64,000 bases of DNA from Macrosoma leucophasiata (GCA_036365455.1 JAWQUS010000011.1:8080001-8144000); one strand, 5' to 3'. Positions 52,839-63,465 are shown, numbered from the stretch's first letter. A program made the numbers and translations. The notes: generated by a model from the letters alone, not told the origin.

Positions 52839-52899
52839 AGAAAATTGAAAAAGAAAAATTGTATAAAAAAAAATTAAATAAAACGGAAAGTTAAATTTT

Positions 52900-52973
52900 A
52901 CTTCGGGTAGGGATCGATCCCGCGACCTCATCATAATCAGTCCAACCGCTTTAAAACTAAGCTACCGAAGCCA
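52900..52973 (-). pseudogene. tRNA-Ile-like sequence (tRNA-derived SINE head)
   Basis: On the minus strand: acceptor-like GCTTCGG/CCGAAG, box A GGTAGCTTAGTTTTAAAGC, loop CTGATTA (GAT at the anticodon position, Ile), and box B GTCGCGGGATCGATCCC. The anticodon and T stems are imperfect, so it is a relic or the head of a third tRNA-type SINE, not a functional gene. Confidence 0.65.
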
Positions 52974-53922
52974 CATCACACCCGAGCGTCGAATTTCTCA
53001 TCCCCTTATTGTTAGGTATTGCAGACATGACTGTATCTACTAACACCGAACTATTTTATAGGTTGTTAAAGTTTTAATAAATACTTAAAACTAAATTTGT
53101 GAAATCTTAATCATCAACATCAGATTCCAAAAAACTATATTTCTAATCATAACTTGATAAGTTTGACAACCCTATTAATATAAAAACAAACGAAGCTGTC
53201 ACGAAATAGAAATTACCTTCAAAATAAACACTTCCTGATAAATTTCCAAGTTAATTGTTACCTCATTATATTAGTTCCCAACGTGAAAAAAATTCTTACC
53301 TACTAATTAACTTCAAAATACCGATACGTTGCTGTAACGATAACTTTACGTAGGTAGTTTAGTTATCGATTCGATTTGCATATTCAATGAATATTCTAGT
53401 CAATTAGAGGGAAATAGTATTTGAAACGGTAATTCGATGTATAAATGTTTTAATATTTTGATTTTTTTAATACATTTTATGGTACCTATCTAACAATCTA
53501 ATAATTAATGAATATGATCCGAATAAATGAAGCCTTCATACAAATTAGGTAAGCAGATTTCACTTTTTGACAACATATCTGTAAGATAGCTCGCAGATTG
53601 TAAGATAAAGATCTAAACACATTTAAAAGTTGCGTATCCGGGCAATCGATCTCAAACTATCGAATTTAAAAATCAAAAATTTACATATCTAAAGTAGGTA
53701 TATTCAGAGAACTCGCTTATTAAAAATCAATCAAATACAGCTTTTATTACCACCACATAAGGCGTCATAAGGTACCCATGTGGTCAAGCGGCGAGTTGCC
53801 TGATTGTTCACAATAAAGAGGCAACATTTTTCTTTATTGACACTGCCTATGGTTAGGTACCGTAGGTTGTTTCAACCTAAAATATATATACTATATATAT
53901 ATAAGAATTACTTTCAATAATG
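52974..53922. other. Unassigned AT-rich stretch
   Basis: No gene. TAGGTTG/CAACCTA small inverted repeat and a TA-rich run near 53880-53905. Confidence 0.4.
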
Positions 53923-54236
53923 TTTTATAGCGACACCGTCAATGAAACACAACTGAGTTTCTCTGTAAATAAAGATTTATTGTGTTTTTATTTATTTTAC
54001 ATGTACACTAAAGATTGGTATAAAATAACTTTATTACAATAATGAAACCTTACCTGTAAATAAAGAAACGACATTTAATGTTATTTAACACGGTGTCGAT
54101 TTCTATTATGCACTCTTAAATTACGAGATGTTTTTTAGGTGTAATCTTTTTAAAGAAAATTAAATTATTATCTTTTAACATGGCTCGGTGACGTTTGTCA
54201 CAATTTAGAATTAAGAAATTTTATTTAAGAAAAGAA

Positions 54237-54272
54237 TGTATAGTTTTCTTTACATCTAAAGAAAACTATACA
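54237..54272. repeat. Perfect 15-bp hairpin at the LTR edge
   Basis: TGTATAGTTTTCTTT (54237-54251) and its exact inverse (54258-54272) around ACATCT. The right arm is the very start of the 3' LTR next to the polypurine tract. Confidence 0.92.
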
Positions 54273-54304
54273 TACCCCCCTAAGAGAAGAAAACCAACGG
54301 GCGT

Positions 54305-54495
54305 TCATGAATGAACAGGAACTGGCGTCAACTTCGATATATGGAAAAAATTAGACTCTGATTTCTTATGGTCAGTGTCAATCTTGTAAATTGAGTTTGC
54401 TATTTTCTCTATTATCTTATAAGGTCCGATTTTTAATTCATCAAGCTTCTTTCTGTTAAGTTTGCGATGTAACAAACTGTGAACTCATTGAGTTA
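54305..54495 (-). pseudogene. Integrase C-terminal tail (GPY/F-type)
   Basis: The frame ending at TGA 54305 encodes KLDELKIGPYKIIEKIANS and then FFHISKLTPVPVHS, the GPY/F-type module at the C-terminus of Ty3/gypsy integrases, which helps in DNA binding and target choice. The DDE catalytic core and zinc finger are absent. It lies immediately after a truncated reverse transcriptase, showing an internal deletion. Confidence 0.85.
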
Positions 54496-54519
54496 GTGCT
54501 TCCGTATAATATTACACAT

Positions 54520-54907
54520 TATCCTTTGGAATATGGCTGGAGAAGTTTTTAAGCCAAATGGCAAACAGCTCCATTGATAATGACCTTCTTGTGTCACAAA
54601 TGCAGTTTTTTATCTATCTGTGACACGCAAAGGAATTGACCAGAATGCTGAATTTAGATCCAGTGTTGAAAAAAAACTTGCAATCTCTAGTTTTTACTAT
54701 TAGGTCCTCAATAAGAGGGAAAGGCTGTGACTGAGGTACAACTATTATGTTTAGGTCTCTAAAATCGATGCATAACCTTGATTTTTTATTTTCATCTCTT
54801 TTATATGCTAATGTAACGGGTGCTGCGAATGGGCTATATGATTCTTCTATTATATTTTTTTTTAGTAACATCGCTACCTGGTTCTCTATTTCCTTCTTGT
54901 CTTCCAT
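54520..54907 (-). pseudogene. Reverse transcriptase fragment, Ty3/gypsy type
   Basis: First frame (54907-54614) has ENQVAMLLKKNIIEESYSPF, APVTLAYKRDENKKSRLCID and FRDLN, the N-terminal fingers of gypsy reverse transcriptases. Near 54680 the sense continues in another frame: LDLNSAFWSIPL (first catalytic Asp region), a stop, then GHYQWSCLPFGLKTSPAIFQ. The YxDD block and everything beyond (thumb, RNase H, integrase core) are missing, lost in the deletion at about 54510-54530. Confidence 0.9.
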
Positions 54908-55261
54908 AGTGCAACGATATGGTCTTTAACTGCAATACTTTTCTACTTGAAGATCAATGTGTGCTTCATATTCAGTTTCCCTTCCTATGTCATATTTGTC
55001 CTTTGCAAAAACAGATTTGTTTTTAGATATTAAGTTTTCAATCACTGCCTGTTCATCATAGTCTAGATGGTTAATAGAAATTTCAAATTTCTCTTCTCTG
55101 AAATCTTCATTGTAGTTAACAACATTGCCAGACTTTGTTAACTTAAAATCAATATCTGTTTTATTTGTTTCCTTGGAATCTATTTCGTTCCTTTGTATAG
55201 GTATTTTCTGGCTAATTTCTAAATTCTCGTTTTGAACTAGGTAGAATTCTTTTATACAATC

Positions 55262-56080
55262 TCATCCCACTAAAAAATCGTAACCAAAATTCTCCTCATC
55301 TACTACAAAAACATTCATATTTTTTTTTACATCTAAAATAGCTACGTCCAGTGTTACCATTCCTTTTGCTTTTTTAACGTCATTAATCGTTTTTAAATTA
55401 GTATTATTAGAAAGAATGCCTTTCTTTTCATTTATCTTTAACAATCTTGAATTTATTAATGAGACATTAGACCCTGAGTCATAGATCCCAAATATTTCAA
55501 AATTTTTATTCAGTACTAATTTAACTTTAATCAATGGCGGCACTATTCGTTTTTTTTGGTCTTCACACTGCAATTCGCATTCTATCTCTGAGTTGTTCAC
55601 AAGTTTTATTTGCTTTTTATCCTTTTCAGTATATATTCTTTGTTTAAACCAACAAAATTCTTCTGGATGAAAGCGTACACCTTTATTTAATTTTTCACAA
55701 ATTGCACATTTTTCTATATTCGGCTTAGTGTTAACCTTTTGGTTATTTATTTTTCTCCTTGGCACCAAATGTTCTAATTTACCAAGTTCATTAAACAAGT
55801 CTTTTGCATGAATTATTTCTTCTTTGTTAATTCTATCTGTTATAAAGTCTGGTAGGCCAGCTGCAATTATATTGATAAGGGTTCCTTCATCAATGGTTTT
55901 TCTTTCTTCTAATAATAATCTTTCTTTTTTTAATGCATACTCTAACAAAGACCCTGATTGATACTTGAAAGATAAAGCATATTTGCTGGAAGTCCAACCT
56001 TTATAAGTATACGTTTGCAGAAAACTTGATTTCCATTCTGACCACTCTGAATCTAAGCCAATCTTAGCCAAACCTACCAA
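55262..56080 (-). pseudogene. gag-protease fragment of the LTR element
   Basis: A 272-residue open stretch without a convincing ATG (5' end truncated). Residues 1-110 resemble the C-terminal half of a retroelement capsid (LDSEWSEWKSSF, AAGLPDFITDRI). An atypical zinc knuckle follows at C125, C128, H138, C143 (C-x2-C-x9-H-x4-C). The retropepsin active site is GIYDSGSNVSLI with D201. The stretch ends FGYDFLVG before a stop at 55259-55261. Beyond it the sense continues through a 55250-54910 linker to the reverse transcriptase, interrupted by stops. Confidence 0.88.
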
Positions 56081-56110
56081 ATATGCACGCTGCCTACCTA
56101 CCTACACTGC

Positions 56111-56164
56111 ACATGATAATAATATGTAAACATATGTGACAGTACTTAGCAGTTGCATATTGTG
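56111..56164. other. Unassigned short stretch
   Basis: Nothing recognised. Confidence 0.3.
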
Positions 56165-56245
56165 GGTATGACAGCAATCCTTCATGTTCTGCCTGCTCCT
56201 TCGGCGTAATACAGGCGGCAAGTTACGTTACATTGTATTATGTAT
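56165..56245 (+). mobile_element. tRNA-derived SINE (TAGCGTAGTGG family), 3' end
   Basis: TGTTCTGCCTGCTCCTTCGG, then CAGGCGGCAAGTTACGTTAC matches the 3' end of the 27820 copy; 5' part missing. Confidence 0.7.
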
Positions 56246-56409
56246 TTTATAGACAATTCAAACTTAAAAAGAGTTAAATAAATTATTAAATCCTTTTACC
56301 ACAATCTGAACTTCCGTAATGACTTACTAATGTCAGTTTTGTTTCTATAATACTTTGATAATATTTTGATTATAATGTGTTGAAGGGTTGAGGAAGACTA
56401 GTTTCACAT

Positions 56410-56444
56410 TTTGTAAGCAAACCCCTCTCGGATTTGCTTACAAA
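56410..56444. repeat. Perfect 12-bp inverted duplication, 11-nt spacer
   Basis: TTTGTAAGCAAA (56410-56421) and TTTGCTTACAAA (56433-56444). Confidence 0.85.
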
Positions 56445-56489
56445 CTAGTAACCTCCATTTTAGGGTGACGTAGTATTTATTTTGAAGTC

Positions 56490-57024
56490 GGTTAAAAACA
56501 AACCGGACAAGTGCGAGTTCGACTCGTGTGGTGAGGGTTCCGTAATTTAAATAAATATTTTCGAAAATATTACAGATTTAAAATGCAGGGACATAGCGGT
56601 TACGGTGGTACCAGCAGGGGGGGATATTATTAAGAATTTTCGATTTGATTTGAATACTCAATATACTTCTTATAGGTTTTCCAGTAATCTATAGGCAAAG
56701 AACTATTTTCCACATTTTTTTCAAAATTTTAAGTTCAGTAGTTTCGGAGATAGGGGGGGGAATGGTCAAATTTCGTCGTTTTTCTTAAATAACTTCAAAT
56801 TTGTTTATGCAAAAATTATGAAAAAAATATATCTGAGATGCTGACTACAACCTCTTTCATTTGACATGTCACACGACACAGTTTACGATTTTTTTTTTTA
56901 ATTTTCTGATTTACCATAAAATTTATTATTTTACTTGACGTGTTCATCTTTGGGTCACCAATTTACATAAATTCATCAAATTTCAACTCAATCGGTCGAG
57001 TAGTTTCGGATCAAATTGGCTGTG

Positions 57025-57074
<50 letters not shown>

Positions 57075-57127
57075 GCACGAGTCATGAAGGGTTCCTTTTT
57101 TCCTTTTAAGGTACGGAACCCTAAAAA
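56490..57127 (+). repeat. TACGGAACCCT-type dispersed repeat, long copy
   Basis: Starts GTTAAAAACAAACCGGACAAG and GTGCGAGTTCGACTCG. It has internal inverted ends AGGGTTCCGTA (56534-56544) and TACGGAACCCT (57112-57122), and an expanded ACAG array (about 57027-57072). The same 3' block stands alone at 4021. A non-autonomous repeat familiar from Lepidoptera; its transposition class is not clear from this copy. Confidence 0.8.
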
Positions 57128-58080
57128 ATAATCCAAATAAAGATATTTCCTATTATTATTTTCAATGACACGTAAATATGCAATAATATTATCGGGTCTA
57201 GGCAACAGCATAAAAACAAAATCTTCCTTAACCCTAAAAAAGGGTATCATTAACTAAAACAATCTTTTTCTGATCGAAACAATCGAACGATAGAGATATA
57301 ACAGGAGTAATAAACTGGATCGAAATTTGATCGTTTCAAATTCTCACGCCTACCTCTATCATTTTTTTCTAATTCGTAATAAGAGCCGCTCCATAGCCGG
57401 CAGCTATTCCCGTAAATATGGGGATCGGAACAATTATTTTGAAATTAAATCTTACATCGCCCACCGAGAGGCGTGGCTTGTGAAAGCAACCAGCAAAACT
57501 ACAAATGACGCCATGTTTAATGTTCTTAACATAATATGGGATCAGCATTTAGCCTAAGTCCAACGACTTTGAATTTAGATGAATGTCGAAAACCACGAAG
57601 TGTCCTATTAAAAGAAAACATTAAGATGCTCTACAAATATTAAAAGCAATTTGGTCTTAGGGGTTCCTTGATGAATTGGTCCATTCCTAATAAAAAGTAA
57701 GGTATTGTTAGTTTATCGAGACGGACGTACCTAAGTAAGAAAATGGAAATTTTATTAAAATCTAGAATCTCAGTTTAAGTAGGTCTGCCTGCGGTTACCA
57801 ATAAATAGATTAGCTTTAGTTTTGTATGCCGTTGCTCCTAAGACTTGGTCCGTATTCAGACAGATCTCAGACCTTGAGACGATCTTAAGATCACGTTTTT
57901 TCATACTAAACAGGATCTTGTTACCATGTTCTGGGACCGAGATTTGTCTATTCATAGGTACGACCCCCAGATTTGATGTTTCCGCCTTCAAGAAAATTTT
58001 TGCATCCGGAGTATGGGTATTCTATAGTTGAAAATGCCGAAATACAGAAAACCCAACAGCAGTAGCATTTGATACAAATA
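57128..58080. other. Unassigned stretch
   Basis: Part of 57870-57965 resembles 17165-17300. The 76-codon frame 57327-57557 has no recognisable domain. Confidence 0.4.
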
Positions 58081-58235
58081 GCAAGAAAGAAAGAAAGAAA
58101 AGAAAGAAAAAAATATTTATTTTAAAAATAGGTACTTATTTAGTAAAAAACAAAAAAAAAAGACAGAAAACAAAAAAAAAATAGCAAAAACAAATTATGT
58201 TAATAAAAAAAAATTGAATGACTTAATACAAAACA
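58081..58235 (-). repeat. A-rich low-complexity tract
   Basis: AAAG repeats then long A-runs; possibly the inverted end of a retroelement whose body would lie at 58240-58400 (CAGCATTGTGCCCGATTAAT). Confidence 0.5.
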
Positions 58236-58904
58236 AAACTAAATTAAGAAATCAACTCAGCATTGTGCCCGATTAATAACCCGGCGCTGGTATAATGTTG
58301 GGGCCATATACAAATACTAATACATACTAGAATCCCATCTCTCGTAGGAGGGCAACGTCCATAATATAAGCTGTCGCAGTTTCTTTCGTAATTACATGCA
58401 TGGTAAATGACATCGGCAATGCCAGTTTCCGCATTGCAACATCCTCTAATGTGAGAATTTTTTGTCTGAGTGCCTATGTAATATTTTTATATAACAAAAA
58501 CACCTGATTTTTAACAATAAAATGTTAGTGTCAGGCGACTTAGTCGTTAAGTGTTGCTAAATTGTGTTTTTAATAGACGGCTTGTCCCCAAAACGTTATA
58601 ATATAATGGTAATGTTAAAAGGTTCACATTATATTATGAACAAGAACCGTACTTAGAGGGAAGGAAGCATTTATTTTTTTCTGTTTGCGATCTCATTGAA
58701 AACAATATCACTACGATGCTAGACACATTTTAACAACTGACATTTCAAAACTAATTAATATTTCATCTACAAAACCTTGCAATATGCTTGGTGCACCACG
58801 GCATTCTTTATGTGCTTTACACGGATGATTTAACCTAATATTTAAATTGGCCAAGAAAAACAACTTTGGGAGCATTTTTAATTACCAAGGTAGGTATACT
58901 TATA
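58236..58904. other. Unassigned stretch
   Basis: An 11-bp inverted pair (ATAATATAATG/CATTATATTAT) lies near 58600-58640. No gene seen. Confidence 0.4.
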
Positions 58905-59160
58905 TCTTTCTAATATATATAATTCTCTGTCACAGTGTTTGTAACAATACTCCTCCGAAACGACTGGACCGATCATTATAATATTTTGTGTGTATATGTG
59001 GTAGGTATGACAATCAGTTGTAGTCGGTTGTACTTCACATTTTTTTTCCACTTTTTGGTCATTTTATTTTTTATACACTTCTAAAGCGATACGATTTTCG
59101 TTGGGGCATCTAGTACCATAAGATTATTGTGCCACAGAATTAATTTTTTTCCCCACCCTT
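58905..59160 (+). repeat. Dispersed LINE-type fragment
   Basis: TATATATAATTCTCTGTCAC and CTCCTCCGAAACGACTGGACC, a motif set I recall from common lepidopteran retroelements. Confidence 0.5.
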
Positions 59161-59774
59161 AAAACTGTAAATTATACAAATGACGGTTTTATTTATGACC
59201 AACATAAAAATTGCATAAAAGTGAAACCTACACACTGACGACGGTTATGACTAAATTAAATTAAGCATAAGATACACCTTCCGATATACAGCTAAATACC
59301 AAATGAAGCCTGCAGGTGTTCCCAGTGTTAAACCAGTATTTAATTGATTCATGCAAATGTGGTCAGTTAATTCAGTCGGTTAACACCATCGAAAGTCGTA
59401 ATTGGCAATACAGCCATTACTAGATGTACCGCAAACTGATGATAAGACACTATAGCGAAAGAAGGACAAAGACCGAGAAACTGGTTTTAGTATGCATTTG
59501 AAAACTGGATTTAATTTGTGATTTGGAAGTAAAAATGTTGGTCTGCTTAAAATTTTATGTTATTGGAAATGAGAAGGAAAGAAACCTGACCGACAATATT
59601 TCAACATTTCTTATTTCTCATAGCTGGCATAGTCATTACTCTATACATATCTGATTCGTTAAATAACTTACTTGGAACTCCAAGTAGAGTAGCATATAAA
59701 AACATGTAGGTGACCTTAAAAGTAGTGACGCCATCAAATAGGTACATTAACGACCCCGAATAAACTTCAAAAAC
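59161..59774. other. Unassigned stretch
   Basis: Nothing recognised. Confidence 0.4.
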
Positions 59775-59858
59775 CCTGGATATTAAAATCAATTGTTACT
59801 TCTTTTTCCCTCTTAGTCTGGATATTAGTATCAATTGTTACTTCTTTTTTGCTCTTAG
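59775..59858 (+). repeat. ~43-bp tandem duplication
   Basis: CTGGATATTA followed by ATCAATTGTTACTTCTTTTT and CTCTTAG occurs twice head to tail (from 59775 and from 59818) with small differences. Confidence 0.8.
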
Positions 59859-59900
59859 AAGTATCACCACTGGAGTACTTACACTCCAGTGGTGATACTT
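59859..59900. repeat. Perfect 18-bp inverted duplication, 6-nt spacer
   Basis: Arms 59859-59876 and 59883-59900 are exact reverse complements around ACTTAC. The right arm runs directly into a SINE box B. Confidence 0.93.
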
Positions 59901-59985
59901 GGTTCAATCCCCGGGTCGAAAGGTAAGTGCCATTGAGATTTTTTCATTTTTCGTAAGTTGCCCAATGCCACCTTTAGAATTTAGC
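59895..59985 (+). mobile_element. tRNA-derived SINE (TAGCGTAGTGG family), truncated
   Basis: TTGGTTCAATCCCCGGGTCG (box B), TTTTTCATTTTTCGTAAG and CAATGCCACCTTTAG follow the 27820 copy. The head upstream of box B is replaced by the inverted duplication. Confidence 0.72.
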
Positions 59986-60032
59986 AGAAAATACAGTTCT
60001 GAGGTCACATTAGTTTAGTAGAGATTTTAAAT

Positions 60033-60214
60033 CAGAGGTGCCCAAACTATTTTTCTTGTAGACCCTTTCAATTTTTTTTGGTTTCGGTGGACCCCCTTGT
60101 TAACATTTATATCACTTTCCCATATATCCCATTTTTATTTACGCATATACGTAGACCCCATCGAGTCTCCCATGGACCCCAGGGGGTTTATATGGACCAC
60201 TTTGGGAATCACAG
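60033..60214. mobile_element. hAT MITE (CAGAGGTGCCCAAACT ends)
   Basis: 182 bp. Ends CAGAGGTGCCCAAACT and CACTTTGGGAATCACAG are imperfect inverted repeats of the classic hAT form. TTTTAAAT flanks both sides exactly (60025-60032 and 60215-60222), an 8-bp target duplication. No coding capacity. Confidence 0.93.
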
Positions 60215-60222
60215 TTTTAAAT

Positions 60223-60995
60223 AATTAACTGCAGACCAAAAAACAAAATGAAATGTGAATAAAATGCAGCAAATCAAATAGATTATGTCTACTTACATAA
60301 TTTTAGGTAATAAATAATAGTTTTGTGATCGAGATTAAGTCGTAAGCTTATTATCAAGTAGATCAATTTACTCGGTCTGCCGCTTCCTTTGACAAGCCAC
60401 GGTTCAACGTAGCGGTAACTTTTAACAAAAGGTGGACGGTTAGATTTGTCTTTTTTTGTAATGATGGGCGATCTTAATTATTTATCTATAAAAAACCGGT
60501 GAAGTGTGAGACGGATTCGCGTGTACAGGGAACCGACTGCGACTTCGTTTGCGTGGATTTAGGTTTCTTTCAAGTGAAAAACTGGCGTAAATTATTCTGT
60601 GACACCTTTTACCGGAAAAAAAAAACACCTTATGTCTTAATCCATGTCATGGTGTAACTGTGAACGAAATTTAATCGAAATCTCTACAGTAGTTTTTGCT
60701 TTATTGAGTAACCGTCTTTGGGCTCAACGGTTCTGAGTGATTGCTGGCCCGAGGTCCAAGATCAGACTTTCGCGGTCTGTTTGCAGGTCGAAAAATTTGT
60801 TGTTGAGTTTTTTCAGAAGCAAACAAAATACGCCAAAGCTAAGGGGAAGTAATATAAAATATAGAATAATAATAAACAAGAAAATATAGAGATACACAAT
60901 AGCAGAGTAAGAAGATTAGTAACGCGCAACCAAACCTATAATATAAATGGGATTATATCTTGGTCATCACGTCTTAACTGCATAAATAAATATAC
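60223..60995. other. Unassigned stretch
   Basis: AAAAACCGGTGAAGTGTGAGA near 60490 resembles the AAACCGG...AAGTGCGAG start of the 56490 repeat. Nothing else seen. Confidence 0.4.
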
Positions 60996-61408
60996 GTGAA
61001 GCCAGACAAGCGTCAAAAGGGAACAGCTGTATCTATAAACACACACATACACAACACACAACCTGTCATAGGTAAGTGTATAGCACACACGCCTACATTA
61101 ACAAAATCCCTCTTGCCTCGGCGCATAAAAAAATACGAGTTGAACAGGCCCAATTCCGTGTTGGTACGTGTTGGTTTTGTAGTGAGTTTAACAAACAAAA
61201 GACGGATCGGCCATGGTCGCGAGTGGGGGAGGTGCGGGGGGCGGGTGTACGACACGGTGCGCAAGCGCACTCAAAGAAGCCGCAGGATAGCTTTTGTGGG
61301 CAGGAAGAGACTGGGAAAATTTATTTCGTTACACATTTAACTTATTTCGCGCCTGAGAATCTGGGCAGTGGTTTATTGTATGTAGACAGTGAAGTTATTT
61401 TGAAATAG
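60996..61408 (+). other. GC-rich segment with overlapping open frames
   Basis: Frames of 85-114 codons overlap on both strands because the segment is GC-rich (GGGGGAGGTGCGGGGGGCGG near 61225) and therefore poor in stops. A consensus splice donor (ATAG/GTAAGT) sits at about 61071. None of the frames has a known domain. It may be a promoter/first-exon region or an unnamed repeat. Confidence 0.3.
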
Positions 61409-61749
61409 CTGTTTCCTGCTGAATGTTATCGCAGATTTACTATTGTATTAATATTAGCAGTTCAAGTGTCAAGTGCTGGAGAAAAGCCTTTATTTACCAT
61501 TAAATGATAGGCTGTTTGATTGGTCTTCTTTAACTTTGATTACAATTCGTGACTATTTATAATTAGCTACAAATATAGAAGCAATAAAACAAGTAGCAAA
61601 GACTTCCTTAAAGCAGGCTAAATAAGTATGAATAACTAGATAGCAACTTCATTCTCAGTTAACGAATAATTGGAAACATTTTCAAATTCATACCGAATGC
61701 AATATCATAATCCAGCAATCGATACCGATCTATCGAAACCCCGTGATTA
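61409..61749. other. Unassigned stretch
   Basis: Nothing recognised. Confidence 0.4.
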
Positions 61750-61757
61750 TTTATATC

Positions 61758-62050
61758 CATAGAGCAACGCGGCCCACCGGTTGCGGCGGACCGGAGGGGA
61801 GTAGCCATAGCGTGTATTACCGATGCAAAATAGTCTGTCATTTTTTGCGGGGGGAAATGCGTGCGACACACACGCACACTACAAAAATCGTCTATTACTA
61901 CGAAACTCACACCTTGACTTTAACAAAATACAGAAACAATTTCACACACACATTTAAACATCTAGGCGACAGGTATAGGCCCATTCGGGCTTGTACTTTG
62001 ATAGAGGGGAAAGCCTTCATATGGCTACTCCCCTCCGGTGTTGCTCTATG
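61758..62050 (+). mobile_element. hAT-like MITE (CATAGAG family), copy 4
   Basis: 293 bp; ends CATAGAGCAACGCGGCCC and CTCCGGTGTTGCTCTATG. TTTATATC (61750-61757) and TTTATATT (62051-62058) form an 8-bp target duplication with one mismatch. The interior matches 29198-29456 closely and is fuller. Confidence 0.9.
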
Positions 62051-62058
62051 TTTATATT

Positions 62059-62551
62059 GAATTCAATTTCACATTATGATCTCAAAAGATACAATCCAAT
62101 ACTTATTCTCGTATATTATATCGATACAGGGAAATGATCGTTCGTATCGACAACTTGACTCGTGAAATTTCGCACCAAATTAGCTTGGCGACAATAACTG
62201 CTTTCGCAGAACAGTATCTGGTGCTTAGGTACAGTTAAATTGTAGAAGTCCAAAAGCACGAGCTTAAACAGATAAGATAATGCGGTTGTGGAGTAACACT
62301 TCTTGTGTAATAAAGATTGTACGCACCAAACCAAACAAAATGACAATAATTTCCGCATTACGTGTTTCTGATAGGTACGAACAGTGTAATTTTGTTATAA
62401 ATCTTCAGAAATTGTTACATTCTAAGGCTGCTTGTTTAACATACAGAAGTATTTTAATGATGATGATCATATTGTATGATAGAGTACTAGTTTTTGTAGC
62501 CTTTCTATTAAATCTTCTTATTCAAACACTAGCTATTTTCACATGCGTTTT
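62059..62551. other. Unassigned stretch
   Basis: Nothing recognised. Confidence 0.4.
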
Positions 62552-62836
62552 TTTTATAGTAAGGGAAGTGGCAAACAAGCATGCAGTTCACATTGATGTT
62601 AAGTGATGACTGCAGCCTATAGACACTTACACAAAGACCAAGGTCAAAATGGAGATGCGTTACCACTCCTGAGGCCTAAGGTGGTATGTCTCTGTGCCGG
62701 AAATTACATGGCCGTACATTACCACCTGACCGGAACACGATAGTGCTGAACACTTCCATTTAGCGGCAGGTATATTAGGTAATGCGGTGGTGCCTACGCC
62801 CGCGAGCTCTGTCACTGGAGCTCTACCACCAGTAAT
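62552..62836 (-). repeat. R1 repeat copy
   Basis: Full reverse copy: GGGAAGTGGCAAACAAGCAT through GAGCTCTACCACCAGTA. Among the best preserved R1 copies. Confidence 0.92.
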
Positions 62837-63299
62837 TAAAATGTTTCTTGTAACATCACTCGAATGTGCGTCCACGTTATTGGTTGCATGATGATTGCTC
62901 TTGTACCTTACGTGATGTTTGTACAGTCTTCTTCAATAAATCCATACTGATAATATATGTATTATAGATGTGAAAGTAATTCTGTCTGTCACTTTTAGTT
63001 TAATTTCTTTGATAGGAATAATCTTAAGAACTTTATTTTTTATTTAAGGTTTTAAGTTAAATAAACGAATAATCTTCAAAATTATTTATAAATATATCTC
63101 TTTAAGCCTTATGATGTATATCACGACCGAACCGCTTAGCCGATATGGATGAAATTGAACTAGGAGGTAGTATGAAACCTGAGAAAGGACAAACGTTCCA
63201 AATCGTTTTTTTTTTTAAAAACGCGGTTTATACATAATTCAAATGTAAAACATATTTTCACAATAAACTAAAATCAAGCGACATCACAAATATTTATTT
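62837..63299 (+). repeat. Probable LINE-type fragment in unassigned sequence
   Basis: AATTCTGTCTGTCACTTTTAG and CGACCGAACCGCTTAGCCGA, then GGATGAAATTGAACTAGG resemble common lepidopteran retroelement 3' sequence; boundaries unclear. Confidence 0.45.
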
Positions 63300-63465
63300 T
63301 AGAAGGTGGCAAACAAGCATCCAGTTCACATTGATGTAAAGTGATGACTGCAGCTTAGAGATACTTACACAAAAACCAGAGTCAAAATGCAGATGCGTTG
63401 CAGCAACCCCTGAGACATTAGTTTTTATTATGTCCCTGTCAAAGTTATTACGGGGCCATTCAAAT
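63300..63465 (-). repeat. R1 copy, 5' part missing
   Basis: AAGGTGGCAAACAAGCATCC through ATTACGGGGCCATT. Confidence 0.82.

Larger units (their letters stand above)
53923..56110 (-). mobile_element. Degenerate Ty3/gypsy-like LTR element
   Basis: Minus-strand order, from high to low coordinate: capsid-like gag and protease (56080-55262), linker, reverse transcriptase (54907 to about 54525), integrase C-terminal tail (about 54495-54305), a G-rich polypurine tract (54274-54281) and the start of the 3' LTR (TGTATAG, from 54272 downward). The LTR far end is not defined; 53923 is a guess. No 5' LTR was found; homology stops near 56095-56110 at a GTAGGTAGGTAG run. With stops, a frameshift and a large internal deletion, it is dead. 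Confidence 0.85.

Noticed and set aside
53870..53925. Exact outer end of the LTR and its target duplication
   Set aside because: Several TG starts are possible and no matching flank could be paired, so no boundary is claimed.
57011..57250. Frames encoding DRQTDRQ or CLSVCLSV repeats
   Set aside because: Translations of an ACAG microsatellite in a non-coding repeat.
61743..62060. 105-codon plus frame and 83-codon minus frame
   Set aside because: Inside the CATAGAG MITE, which has no transposase; chance frames.
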